Positions 1 to 7,147 of a stretch of DNA of 7,478 bases are shown here, piece by piece. The stretch's first letter is position 1; every line of letters starts with the position of its first letter. The notes beneath the pieces are model-generated. The model had not been told where the DNA came from. It saw only the letters and a program-made list of their open reading frames with translations, and searched no databases. The DNA lies in contig DJOW01000009.1 of the NCBI GenBank assembly GCA_002437305.1, forward strand, positions 1 through 7,478. Direction: 5' to 3'. Origin of the DNA: Bacteroidales bacterium UBA6428 (GTDB taxonomy: Bacteria; Bacteroidota; Bacteroidia; Bacteroidales; UBA932). Both the position numbers and the translations under genes were made by a program.

Positions 1-7
1 GTGATTA

Positions 8-1157
8 TCAGTCAATATCCTCTATCGGAGCCGTGGCGCCGCCGGAACCCTCCTGCATCAGATAGCGCTTCATGAACTCGTTGAGGTCACCGTCCAGCAC
101 GCCTTGCGTGTCAGCGGTTGAATATCCCGTCCGCAGGTCCTTGACCATCTTGTACGGATGAAGGACATAGGAGCGGATCTGAGAACCCCACTCGATCTTC
201 TTCTTCGTGCCCTCGATCTCGGCCTGCTTCTCCTGACGCTTCTTCAGTTCAAGGTCGTAAAGCCTTGAGCGAAGGATTCGCAGCGCGTTCTGCCTGTTGT
301 CCTGCTGGAAACGGGACTCGGTGTTCTCAACGACTATTCCTGAAGGAATATGCCGCACGCGAACGCCGGTCTCAACCTTGTTGACGTTCTGGCCTCCGTG
401 GCCGCCCGAGCGGAAAGTGTCCCATTCCAGATCTGAAGGGTTTATCTCGATGTTGATCGTGTCGTCAACAAGCGGGTACACGAAGACAGACGAGAATGTG
501 GTCTGCCGTTTGCCCTGGGCGTTGAACGGGGAAAGGCGCACGAGCCTGTGCACTCCGTTCTCGGCCTTGAGATAGCCGTAGGCGTAGTCACCCTCAACCT
601 GGATGGTGGCCGACTTTATTCCGGCCTCATCGCCTTCAAGAAGGTCAGTGACAGTCACTTTGTAGCCGTTCCTCTCGCCCCAGCGCATGTACATCCTCAT
701 CAGCATCGCGCTCCAGTCGTTCGCCTCGGTGCCGCCAGCTCCGGAATTGATCGTCAGCACGGCTCCGAGGTTGTCCCCCTCCGCACCCAACATATTCCTA
801 AGCTCCAATGCCTCAATTTCCTCAACCGCCTTTGAATATGCCTCGTCAAGTTCCCTCGTCTCCTCGGTAGTGACTGTCTCGTCCGTGCTTCCGCCTAGAC
901 TCTCCTTTGCGAAATCGTACAAGACATCAAGGTCCTCCACCTCGGTGGAGGCCTTATCAAAGCCTGTCACCCAAGACTTTACACTGTTAAGATTCTTCAT
1001 GAAGACCTCGGCGGCCTTCGGGTCGTTCCAAAAGCCCGGTGACTCAGTCTTCCTCTGCAATGCGGCTACCTGCCCACGTTTCGCAGGGATGTCAAAGACA
1101 CCTCCCCAACGTCTCCAACCGCTGATGCAGAGCCTCGATCTGATCTTTTAGTATCAT
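8..1157 (-). CDS. prfB: Peptide chain release factor 2 (RF2), expressed by a +1 programmed frameshift
   Basis: RF2 recognises UGA and UAA stop codons in the ribosomal A site and triggers peptide release in the cytoplasm. Translation starts at ATG 1157, after GGAG at 1166-1163. A 21-codon first frame (MILKDQIEALHQ...) ends at TGA 1094-1092. A +1 shift on CTT 1097-1095 joins it to the long frame (LDIPAKRGQ...), which ends at TGA 10-8 and gives about 382 residues; E. coli RF2 has 365. In the joined protein the stop-reading SPF tripeptide lies near residues 209-211 and the catalytic GGQ (in SGGHGGQNVNK) near 254-256. The C terminus carries the usual WGSQIRSYVL block, then a short extra tail. Starting at TTG 1060 would lose the N terminus and the frameshift. 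The gene stands alone on the minus strand, divergent from cas9, and looks like a chromosomal housekeeping neighbour with no role in the CRISPR system. Confidence 0.96.
1091..1107 (-). promoter_or_regulatory. RF2 programmed +1 frameshift site
   Basis: Read on the minus strand: GGGGAGG, then TGT, then CTTTGAC. This is the classical RF2 autoregulation signal: an internal Shine-Dalgarno-like sequence three bases before the CTT slippery codon, followed by the weak stop TGA C. Low RF2 slows termination at TGA and favours the shift into the frame that codes for RF2. The short upstream frame (ATG at 1157) and the downstream frame fuse exactly at this point. Confidence 0.93.
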
Positions 1158-1210
1158 CTGCTCTCCATTTTAAATTTGTTCCTTGCAAACCCCATATTTG
1201 CAGAGTGGTT

Positions 1211-1232
1211 CACTGCACCAAGGAATGCAGTG
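1211..1232. repeat. Inverted repeat at the predicted prfB transcription start
   Basis: The arms CACTGCA (1211-1217) and TGCAGTG (1226-1232) pair perfectly over 7 bp around an 8-base loop. The element directly abuts the predicted -7 box of prfB, so it could be a hairpin at the 5' end of the mRNA or an operator. No T-run follows on either strand, so it is not an intrinsic terminator. Function unknown. Confidence 0.5.
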
Positions 1233-1264
1233 CAAAGGTAATGATTTTCTCTGATTCATGCCAA
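1233..1264 (-). promoter_or_regulatory. Candidate prfB promoter, Bacteroidota type
   Basis: Read on the minus strand, TTGG (1264-1261) is followed after 20 bases by TACCTTTG (1240-1233). This fits the Bacteroidota -33 / -7 pattern with a perfect TAnnTTTG element. Transcription would begin near 1225-1230, giving a leader of about 70 bases before the prfB ATG at 1157. The call is by pattern only. Confidence 0.6.
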
Positions 1265-1497
1265 GGACGATGGAACATTCATCTGACCGTAAACACGTTA
1301 ACAGCCACTCATTGATCCCGAGTCGGTGGCGCATAATTTTCTATCAATCAGCAACATAAGGTTTCATCTTCAGGCAAATCAAACCAAAGGAAGCAGGCCT
1401 AGCAATTGATTATCAGCCATATACTCGCCACCTCACCTATACAAAACCGTATGCTACTCCGCATATACATCAAGCACGAATCGCATTCTTCTGAAAT
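1265..1497. other. Intergenic stretch with no supported gene
   Basis: This stretch lies between the prfB promoter and the tracrRNA terminator and is more AT-rich than prfB. I see no convincing coding frame, tRNA, transposon end or repeat. The only open frame of note (plus strand from 1406) starts here, runs through the tracrRNA and has no recognisable protein character. A weak 5-bp inverted repeat (TATGC 1450-1454 / GCATA 1461-1465) is not enough to call. Confidence 0.5.
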
Positions 1498-1527
1498 AAA
1501 AAAGACGAGAAGCATACGCTCCCCGCC
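1498..1527 (-). terminator. Rho-independent terminator of the tracrRNA
   Basis: Minus strand: GGCGGGGAGC (1527-1518), loop GTAT (1517-1514), GCTTCTCGTC (1513-1504), then TTTTTT (1503-1498). All ten positions pair if three G-U pairs are allowed. It ends the tracrRNA and separates it from prfB on the same strand; in the guide complex the stem is the 3' hairpin of the scaffold. Confidence 0.88.
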
Positions 1528-1576
1528 TTCAGTGTTTTCACAACGGAATAATCCTTATTGTGAATTGCTTCAGATG
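1498..1576 (-). ncRNA. tracrRNA of the type II-C CRISPR-Cas9 system
   Basis: The tracrRNA pairs with the repeat part of pre-crRNA, allows RNase III processing and anchors the guide in Cas9. Read on the minus strand, the RNA begins near 1576-1573 and opens with the anti-repeat ATCTGAAGCAATTCACAAT (1575-1557). This is complementary to the first 20 bases of the CRISPR repeat with one unpaired repeat T and a terminal G-U pair. Next come a small GGA-TTAT-TCC hairpin (about 1554-1545), a GTG-AAAA-CAC mini-stem (about 1541-1532), and a strong 10-bp terminator stem with a T-run. The order anti-repeat, nexus-like hairpin, terminator hairpin is that of type II-C tracrRNAs. The 5' end is inferred from the promoter position and the 3' end from the T-run, so each may be off by a few bases. 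The length is about 79 nt. Confidence 0.9.
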
Positions 1577-1579
1577 CGA

Positions 1580-1610
1580 CAAATTTAGTGAAAAGATGCG
1601 AATATCAAAA
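1580..1610 (-). promoter_or_regulatory. tracrRNA promoter, Bacteroidota type
   Basis: Minus strand: TTTTG (1610-1606), 18 bases, then TAAATTTG (1587-1580), a perfect TAnnTTTG -7 element. The predicted start falls within a few bases of the anti-repeat. Position just upstream of the RNA supports both calls. Confidence 0.72.
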
Positions 1611-1628
1611 TATTTCTTTCTAAATTAG
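1597..1628 (+). promoter_or_regulatory. Weak candidate cas operon promoter
   Basis: TAAATTAG (1621-1628) matches the Bacteroidota TAnnTTTG element at all but one fixed position and lies about 57 bases before the cas9 ATG. The upstream element about 20 bases earlier (TGCG, 1597-1600) is poor. It overlaps the divergent tracrRNA promoter. This is the best plus-strand site I can find, but it is weak. Confidence 0.2.
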
Positions 1629-1684
1629 CGGATAAAGACCATAGAGTCTTGAATCAACCACGTATCATAATACAACACACTCGT

Positions 1685-4600
1685 ATGAAAACCATTCTTG
1701 GATTAGATCTCGGAACTACCAGCATAGGCTGGGCATTGGTTAAGGAAGCTGAGCCATTCTCTGACGAGAAATCAGAGATTGTCAGACTCGGTGTCCGTGT
1801 CGTCCCCCTCACAGTGGATGAAAGGACGAGTTTTGAGAAGGGCAAAAGTATCACTACGAATGCCGAAAGGACTCTAAAGAGAGGAATGCGTCGAAATCTC
1901 CAAAGGTATAAACTAAGAAGACAGGCCTTGATTGAGGAACTGAAGGATGCGGGATGGATTGGCGACGACTTCATATTTTCAGAGACTGGCCCAGGGTCAA
2001 CTTTCCGCACATTGCGGCTTAGGGCAAAGTCCGCATCGGAGGAGGTTACTCTTGGCGACCTGGCGAGAATCTTACTACAGATAAATAAGAAGAGGGGTTA
2101 CAAGAGCTCCAGAAAAGCGGTTTCGAGCGAAGACGGGCAGGCTATTGACGGAATGGCGGTCGCCAAGGAGATGTACGACAAAGGATTGACTCCCGGGGAA
2201 TATGTCTATCAGCGTATGCTTGAAGGCAAGTACGCTATTCCTGAGTTCTATAAGTCTGACTTGCAGGATGAGTTCGACAGGATATGGACACTCCAGAAAT
2301 CCTTTCATCCTGAATTAACCGACGAACTTTACATGAGGCTGTCTGACAGAAACAAGAGCCAGACCTGGGCGATCTGTCGTGACGAGCTGGGCATCCAAGG
2401 ACTGAAAAGCAAATTCACAGGAAAGGAAAGACTGATAGAAGCCTACCGCTATAGGCATTTGGCTGCCACACAGGAAGTGGATCTGGAAGTCCTGACCTGC
2501 ACCCTACAGGAAATCAACGGACAGAAAGCCTCTCTCAGTGGTCTTCTAAGCAAGATTAGCGACAGAAGCAAAGATCTCTATTTCAATAATCTGACCGTTG
2601 GCCAGATGCTGCTGAAGAGAATAGAGGAGAACCCAAACAATAGCTTGAAGAATATTGTGTTCTACAGGCAGGACTATCTTGATGAGTTTGAAAGAATCTG
2701 GACCGAACAGTCGAAATATCACATCGAACTTACCCCCGAACTGAAAAAGAGACTCCGGGACATAATCATCTTCTATCAGCGTCCGCTGAAAAGCCAGAAA
2801 GGGCTTATATGCCTATGCGAGCTCGAGACCAGAAAGGTAGAGGTCACCGTTGATGGAGTAAAGAAGGAAAAGAACATCGGGCCACGAGTATGTCCGCGTT
2901 CCTCTCCTTTGTTCCAGGAATTCAAGGTCTGGCAGACAATCAACAATATCTTGGTCAACGGAGCCGCCCTTGATGACGAAGAGAAGTCCGTCATCGCAAA
3001 AGAGTTGATGTTCAAGGACAAACTCAAAGACAGCGATCTTCTCAAACATCTGTTCAAGACCACAAAGGGACTGAGCGTCAATTTCAAGGAAGTTGACGGC
3101 AACCGCACAATGGCGGCCTTGATGAAAGCATGCTTCAGGATTGCCGGGAACTTGGGATATGACGACACGGATCTCGCGAAACTCTCTTCGGAAGACCAAA
3201 TGGACAGGGTCGAGGAAATCTTCAAAAAGCAGGGATTCAAGACAGGATTCCTTCATTTCGATTCCTCGCTTGCCTCTCCGGAATTTGAGAATCAAGACTC
3301 CTACAGGCTATGGCACCTGCTATATTCCTATGAAGGTGATAAGTCCGCAAGCGGGAATGAATCGCTTGTGAAATGCATAATGGACCTGTGCTCTATGGAT
3401 GAGGAATCGGCAAAGATACTTGCCACCTGCACCTTCCTTCCCGACTATGGCAGCCTGAGCGCGAAGGCGATGAGGAAGATCCTGCCGTATATGAAAGATG
3501 GTCTTGAATATAGCGCCGCCTGCACGATGGCCGGTTACCGTCACTCAAAGCGCTCGCTGACCAAAGAAGAGCTTGACTCCAAGGAATATTCAGACCGCCT
3601 CTCCCTTCTGCCGAAGAACAGTCTCCGCAACCCTGTGGTCGAGAAAATACTCAACCAGATGATCAATGTTGTGAATTCCGTCATAGATGTCTATGGCAAG
3701 CCTGACGAAATCCGCATCGAAATGGCCAGAGAACTGAAAAAGAGCGCGAAAGAAAGAGAGGAGGCACAAAGGGACATAGCATCCGCGACCGCAGAAAGCC
3801 AGAGAATAATCGAGATACTAAAAGGCGAGCCATTCTTCCTCCCGTTTCCGACACGTAACGACATCATACGTTATCGTCTATACCAAGAACTGGCGCAGAA
3901 CGGGTTCAAAACCCTTTATAGCAACACTTATATTCCTAAAGACAAGTTGTTCTCCAAAGAATTTGACATTGAGCATATAATCCCGCAAGCCCTCATATTC
4001 AATGACTCCTTTAGCAATAAGACACTTGAATCAAGGCAGTGCAATCTTGAGAAAGGAAAGGCAACGGCAATGGACTATGTCAAATCGAAATATGATGAAA
4101 CCGGAATCCAGGCTTACCGTGACAGAGTCAAAGGTCTGATTGACAAGGGGATCTCCAAGACAAAGGCCAATTGGCTGCTGATGGAGGGCAAGGATATTCC
4201 GGAAGATTTCATCAACAGAGAACTTCGTGACAGTCAGTATATCGCCAAGAAAGCAAGGGAGATCCTTGAGTCACTTGTCAAATTCGTTGTCCCGACAACA
4301 GGCTCTGTGACAGCGAGGCTCCGTGAAGACTGGCAGCTTGTGAATGTGATGCAGGAGCTGAACTGGGAGAAGTATGCCAGGTTGGGCCTTACCGGTGTCA
4401 GGGAGGACAAGGACGGACGCAGAATACCGTTCATCCAAGACTGGACAAAACGAAATGACCATCGCCATCACGCGATGGATGCGTTGACAATCGCTTTCAC
4501 CCGCCGGCAGTTCATCCAGTACCTCAATCACTTGAACTCCAAAATTGATGCTGTCTCTGGGGACAAGAAGGATCTGGATCTCAGGGATTACGACCTTGAT

Positions 4601-5881
4601 GACATCAAGTTCGGCAATATGAGTGCCGGAGACAGGTACGGCATCGTCAAAGCTTTGCAGGACAGGTTCCTTTACAAGGACGGCAACGATAAATACCGCT
4701 TTGTCCCACCGATCCCTTTGGACAAGTTCCGTACAAAAGCGAAAGAGCAATTGAGCGACATTCTCATCTCCTTCAAGGCAAAGAACAAGGTCTGCACAAG
4801 AAACGTCAACGTGACAAAGAACAAGGGAGGGGTAAACAAGAAGGTTCAACTTACGCCTCGGGGGCCGTTGCACAATGAAACCATCTATGGGAACAGCCTG
4901 GAATATGTGACCAAGGACGAAAAGATAGGTGGTTCATTCAATTCCGAAAAGATCTTGACTGTCTGCAAGAAACAGTTCAGGGACGCCCTTGCGCGAAGGC
5001 TGGAGGAGTTTGGCGGAGATCCCAAGAAGGCTTTCACCGGCAAAAATTCTCCGGAAAAGAATCCGATATGGGTTGATGAACATCATTCGGAGCAGATCCC
5101 GGCCAAAGTGAGGACAGTGACTATGGGGCAACAGTTTACTATCCGAAAACCCGTTGACGCTTCTCTGAAGATAGAGAAAGTCATTGACAAAAAGATTCGT
5201 GAGATTCTACAGGCTCGCATGGACGAATTCGGCGGCAAGGCGGAAAAAGCTTTCGCGAATCTTGACGAGAATCCTATTTGGCTAAATAAAGAGAAGGGAA
5301 TCGCTATCAAAAGAGTAACTGTGTCAGGTCCCGCGAATCCGGTTCCCGTCAGAATCAAGAGGAACAAAGATGGCAAGCCTATCATTGACGATGCCGGTAA
5401 AACAATAGGGGCTGATTTTGTGACTACTGGCAACAATCATCACATTGCCATATTCAGGGACTCTTCCGGAAAGCTTCAGGAGCATCCGGTATCTTTTCTT
5501 GAGGCGACTATCGCCAAGTCTAACGGGTTAGACGTGATTGACCGGAACTACAAGAAAGATGATGGTTGGGAATTCTTGTTCACTCTGAAACAGAATGAAT
5601 ATTTTGTCTTCCCGAATCCAGAGACGGGATTCAATCCTATGGATTATGATTTGACGGATCCGGGAAATTATGCGGAGATCAGTCCGAATTTGTATAGGGT
5701 GCAGAAGATATCTCGCGGTAATTATATGTTCCGACATCATCTTGAGACAACGGTTGAAGAAAATGCCATGGTAAAAGGGATTACATGGATAAACATACGA
5801 AGTGTTTCTAATTTGGCCAACGTCGTCAAGGTCCGCATAGACAATCTCGGTAGAATCCTAGCCGTCGGGGAATATGATTAA
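1685..5881 (+). CDS. cas9: CRISPR-associated endonuclease Cas9, subtype II-C
   Basis: RNA-guided nuclease that cuts both strands of matching DNA next to a PAM. From ATG 1685 (MKTILGLDLGTTSIGWAL) it has 1398 residues, large for II-C but usual for Bacteroidota Cas9. A TTG start at 1649 would add 12 residues before the conserved N terminus and is less likely. Domains in order: RuvC-I with Asp8; arginine-rich bridge helix about 59-86; recognition lobe to about 660; RuvC-II (EIRIEMARE) with Glu679; HNH (DIEHIIPQA) with Asp761, His764 and Asn787; RuvC-III (HRHHAMDAL) with His929 and Asp932; then WED and PAM-interacting regions to the end. All expected catalytic residues are present. Two internal duplications are seen, one in the recognition lobe and one in the C-terminal region. 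No clear ribosome binding site precedes the ATG, as is common in Bacteroidota. The stop overlaps the cas1 start by 8 bases. Confidence 0.97.
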   Translation: MKTILGLDLGTTSIGWALVKEAEPFSDEKSEIVRLGVRVVPLTVDERTSFEKGKSITTNAERTLKRGMRRNLQRYKLRRQALIEELKDAGWIGDDFIFSETGPGSTFRTLRLRAKSASEEVTLGDLARILLQINKKRGYKSSRKAVSSEDGQAIDGMAVAKEMYDKGLTPGEYVYQRMLEGKYAIPEFYKSDLQDEFDRIWTLQKSFHPELTDELYMRLSDRNKSQTWAICRDELGIQGLKSKFTGKERLIEAYRYRHLAATQEVDLEVLTCTLQEINGQKASLSGLLSKISDRSKDLYFNNLTVGQMLLKRIEENPNNSLKNIVFYRQDYLDEFERIWTEQSKYHIELTPELKKRLRDIIIFYQRPLKSQKGLICLCELETRKVEVTVDGVKKEKNIGPRVCPRSSPLFQEFKVWQTINNILVNGAALDDEEKSVIAKELMFKDKLKDSDLLKHLFKTTKGLSVNFKEVDGNRTMAALMKACFRIAGNLGYDDTDLAKLSSEDQMDRVEEIFKKQGFKTGFLHFDSSLASPEFENQDSYRLWHLLYSYEGDKSASGNESLVKCIMDLCSMDEESAKILATCTFLPDYGSLSAKAMRKILPYMKDGLEYSAACTMAGYRHSKRSLTKEELDSKEYSDRLSLLPKNSLRNPVVEKILNQMINVVNSVIDVYGKPDEIRIEMARELKKSAKEREEAQRDIASATAESQRIIEILKGEPFFLPFPTRNDIIRYRLYQELAQNGFKTLYSNTYIPKDKLFSKEFDIEHIIPQALIFNDSFSNKTLESRQCNLEKGKATAMDYVKSKYDETGIQAYRDRVKGLIDKGISKTKANWLLMEGKDIPEDFINRELRDSQYIAKKAREILESLVKFVVPTTGSVTARLREDWQLVNVMQELNWEKYARLGLTGVREDKDGRRIPFIQDWTKRNDHRHHAMDALTIAFTRRQFIQYLNHLNSKIDAVSGDKKDLDLRDYDLDDIKFGNMSAGDRYGIVKALQDRFLYKDGNDKYRFVPPIPLDKFRTKAKEQLSDILISFKAKNKVCTRNVNVTKNKGGVNKKVQLTPRGPLHNETIYGNSLEYVTKDEKIGGSFNSEKILTVCKKQFRDALARRLEEFGGDPKKAFTGKNSPEKNPIWVDEHHSEQIPAKVRTVTMGQQFTIRKPVDASLKIEKVIDKKIREILQARMDEFGGKAEKAFANLDENPIWLNKEKGIAIKRVTVSGPANPVPVRIKRNKDGKPIIDDAGKTIGADFVTTGNNHHIAIFRDSSGKLQEHPVSFLEATIAKSNGLDVIDRNYKKDDGWEFLFTLKQNEYFVFPNPETGFNPMDYDLTDPGNYAEISPNLYRVQKISRGNYMFRHHLETTVEENAMVKGITWINIRSVSNLANVVKVRIDNLGRILAVGEYD
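2186..2341 (+). repeat. Cas9 recognition-lobe internal duplication, copy 1
   Basis: Codes for Cas9 residues about 168-219, LTPGEYVYQRM... through DEFDRIW to HPELTDELYMRL. It aligns with residues about 303-357 (copy 2 at 2591-2755), sharing LTxG, FY, DEF-RIW and ELT-EL--RL in the same order. The similarity is at protein level, so the duplication is old. Confidence 0.7.
2591..2755 (+). repeat. Cas9 recognition-lobe internal duplication, copy 2
   Basis: Codes for Cas9 residues about 303-357, LTVGQMLLKRI... through DEFERIW to HIELTPELKKRL. Directly after it comes IIFYQRPLKSQKG, a conserved block of II-C Cas9 that copy 1 lacks in this form. About 83 residues separate the two copies. Confidence 0.7.
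4949..5128 (+). repeat. Cas9 C-terminal internal duplication, copy 1
   Basis: Codes for Cas9 residues about 1089-1148, KILTVCKKQFRD... with RLEEFGGDPKKAF, NPIWVDE and VRTVTMG. The same landmarks recur in the same order at residues about 1162-1215, after a linker of only about 13 residues. It lies in the WED/PAM-interacting part of the protein. Confidence 0.75.
5168..5329 (+). repeat. Cas9 C-terminal internal duplication, copy 2
   Basis: Codes for Cas9 residues about 1162-1215, KIEKVIDKKIRE... with RMDEFGGKAEKAF, NPIWLNKEKG and KRVTVSG. It is about six residues shorter than copy 1, with gaps before NPIW and before RVTVSG. Confidence 0.75.
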
Positions 5882-6785
5882 GCGCACACTCTATTTCGGA
5901 AATCCAGCCTACCTGTCGCTGAAATCTGGCCAGCTTGTGATCAACAAACCAGCCTCCGGCGAGGAAAAGAAGGAGGCAGTCAAGACTGTTCCGATTGAGG
6001 ATATCGCATCGGTAGTACTTGACAACAAGCAGATTACAATCACACAGGCACTATTGGGAAGTCTTCTTGAAGAGAATTGTGCGGTCATAACCTGCGACTC
6101 CTCGCATCTTCCGACAGGACTTATGCTTCCTCTTGACGGCCACACGCTCCAGAACGAACGTTTCCGTTCGCAGATTGCCGCTTCGCTTCCTCTGAAGAAG
6201 CAGATTTGGCAGCAGACTATCCAATCCAAAATCGCCAACCAAGCCGCGGTTCTTGAATATGCCACCGGCGAAAAGCATCAGAATATGCTTAAATGGGCGA
6301 CCGGCGTGCGTAGTGGAGATCCCGAGAATCTGGAGGCACGGGCGGCTGCATATTACTGGAAGACACTTTTCTCTGACATTATCAGAGGTTTCATACGAGG
6401 AAGGGACGAAGATGCCCCGAATAATCTCCTGAACTACGGCTATGCCATTGTCCGCGCCAATGTTGCCAGAGCTTTGGTTTGCAGCGGTCTGTTGCCGACC
6501 TTGGGTGTTCACCACAGAAACAAGTACAATGCTTATTGTCTGGCTGATGACATTATGGAGCCATATCGCCCGTATGTTGATTTGCTTGTCTACCAGATAG
6601 TGAAAGAGGATGGTCCGTTGAACCTAGACACATCTATGAAGGCAAGGCTTTTGTCCATTCCGATGACTGATGTCAGAATCAACGGGGTTACAAGCCCTCT
6701 GATGATAGCGGCAACCACCACTTCCGCATCATTGGCTAAATGCTTCTGTGGAGAATCCAAGCAAGTCTTGTATCCGATTTTGTAA
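5874..6785 (+). CDS. cas1: CRISPR-associated integrase Cas1, type II
   Basis: Cas1 is the metal-dependent integrase that, with Cas2, inserts new spacers into the array. The 303-residue protein begins MIKRTLYFGNPAYLSLKSGQ, a start typical of type II Cas1. An N-terminal beta domain is followed by the helical catalytic domain. Likely metal ligands are Glu154 (in LEARAAAYYW), His214 (in LGVHHRNKYN) and Asp226 (in LADDIMEPYRP); all are present. The ATG at 5874 overlaps the last 8 bases of cas9 and is preceded by GGGGA at 5867-5871, which could serve as a ribosome binding site inside cas9. The gene is thus co-transcribed and probably translationally coupled with cas9. Length and sequence are normal, with no sign of damage. 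Confidence 0.97.
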   Translation: MIKRTLYFGNPAYLSLKSGQLVINKPASGEEKKEAVKTVPIEDIASVVLDNKQITITQALLGSLLEENCAVITCDSSHLPTGLMLPLDGHTLQNERFRSQIAASLPLKKQIWQQTIQSKIANQAAVLEYATGEKHQNMLKWATGVRSGDPENLEARAAAYYWKTLFSDIIRGFIRGRDEDAPNNLLNYGYAIVRANVARALVCSGLLPTLGVHHRNKYNAYCLADDIMEPYRPYVDLLVYQIVKEDGPLNLDTSMKARLLSIPMTDVRINGVTSPLMIAATTTSASLAKCFCGESKQVLYPIL

Positions 6786-7126
6786 TGAACCGCTCAGAAC
6801 GGATAAGCCAGTATCGTGTTATGTGGGTTATGGTGTTTTTTGATCTGCCTACCGACACAAAGAAGGATGTCAAGGCAGCAACGGAGTTCCGTAAGCAGTT
6901 GATGAGCGATGGCTTCGTAATGTTCCAGTATTCCATCTATCTTCGTCACTGCGCAAGCGCGGAGAATGCGGACGTTCACATAAAAAGGGCTAAGTCTTTC
7001 CTTCCGCCCAAAGGGAAAGTCGGAATTCTAAGGATAACTGACAAGCAGTTCGCAGCAATGGAACTTTTCAACTCACAGAAGTATGAAAATCTTCCGAAAG
7101 AGGGCATCCAGTTGGAATTGTTCTGA
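6785..7126 (+). CDS. cas2: CRISPR-associated protein Cas2, type II
   Basis: Cas2 forms the dimeric core that holds the Cas1 dimers during spacer integration. The 113-residue protein begins MNRSERISQYRVMWVMVFFD and has a ferredoxin-like start ending in the FFDLP motif, with the conserved Asp at residue 20. Blocks such as FQYSIYLRHCAS, HIKRAKSFLP and ITDKQF are typical of Cas2 in Bacteroidota II-C loci, and it ends in QLELF. The chosen ATG shares its A with the cas1 stop (TAATG at 6783-6787), a coupling arrangement; a longer in-frame start at 6740 lies inside cas1 and would add 15 non-conserved residues. It is the last gene of the operon, 21 bases before the terminator stem. Confidence 0.96.
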   Translation: MNRSERISQYRVMWVMVFFDLPTDTKKDVKAATEFRKQLMSDGFVMFQYSIYLRHCASAENADVHIKRAKSFLPPKGKVGILRITDKQFAAMELFNSQKYENLPKEGIQLELF

Positions 7127-7147
7127 AAAACCCATTACCCTTCAACA

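Noticed and set aside
687..1151. Long open frame antisense to the start of prfB
   Set aside because: It is a shadow of the prfB codon pattern, with serine-rich low-complexity translation and no recognisable domain.
1450..1465. Short inverted repeat TATGC/GCATA
   Set aside because: Five pairs with a six-base loop and no T-run; not distinguishable from chance.
1406..1588. 60-codon open frame on the plus strand
   Set aside because: It runs antisense through the tracrRNA and its terminator, and its composition is not protein-like.
1649..1684. TTG start extending Cas9 by 12 residues
   Set aside because: The extension (NQPRIIIQHTR) is not Cas9-like. MKTILGLDLGTTS from ATG 1685 is the normal N terminus.
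4271..4873. 200-codon open frame antisense to cas9
   Set aside because: It lies wholly within the RuvC-III and following region of cas9, has no start signal and no recognisable domain. Other antisense frames in cas9 were dismissed for the same reason.
6740..6784. Upstream in-frame start for cas2
   Set aside because: It would add 15 residues encoded inside cas1. The ATG at 6785 gives the conserved Cas2 N terminus and a TAATG coupling site.
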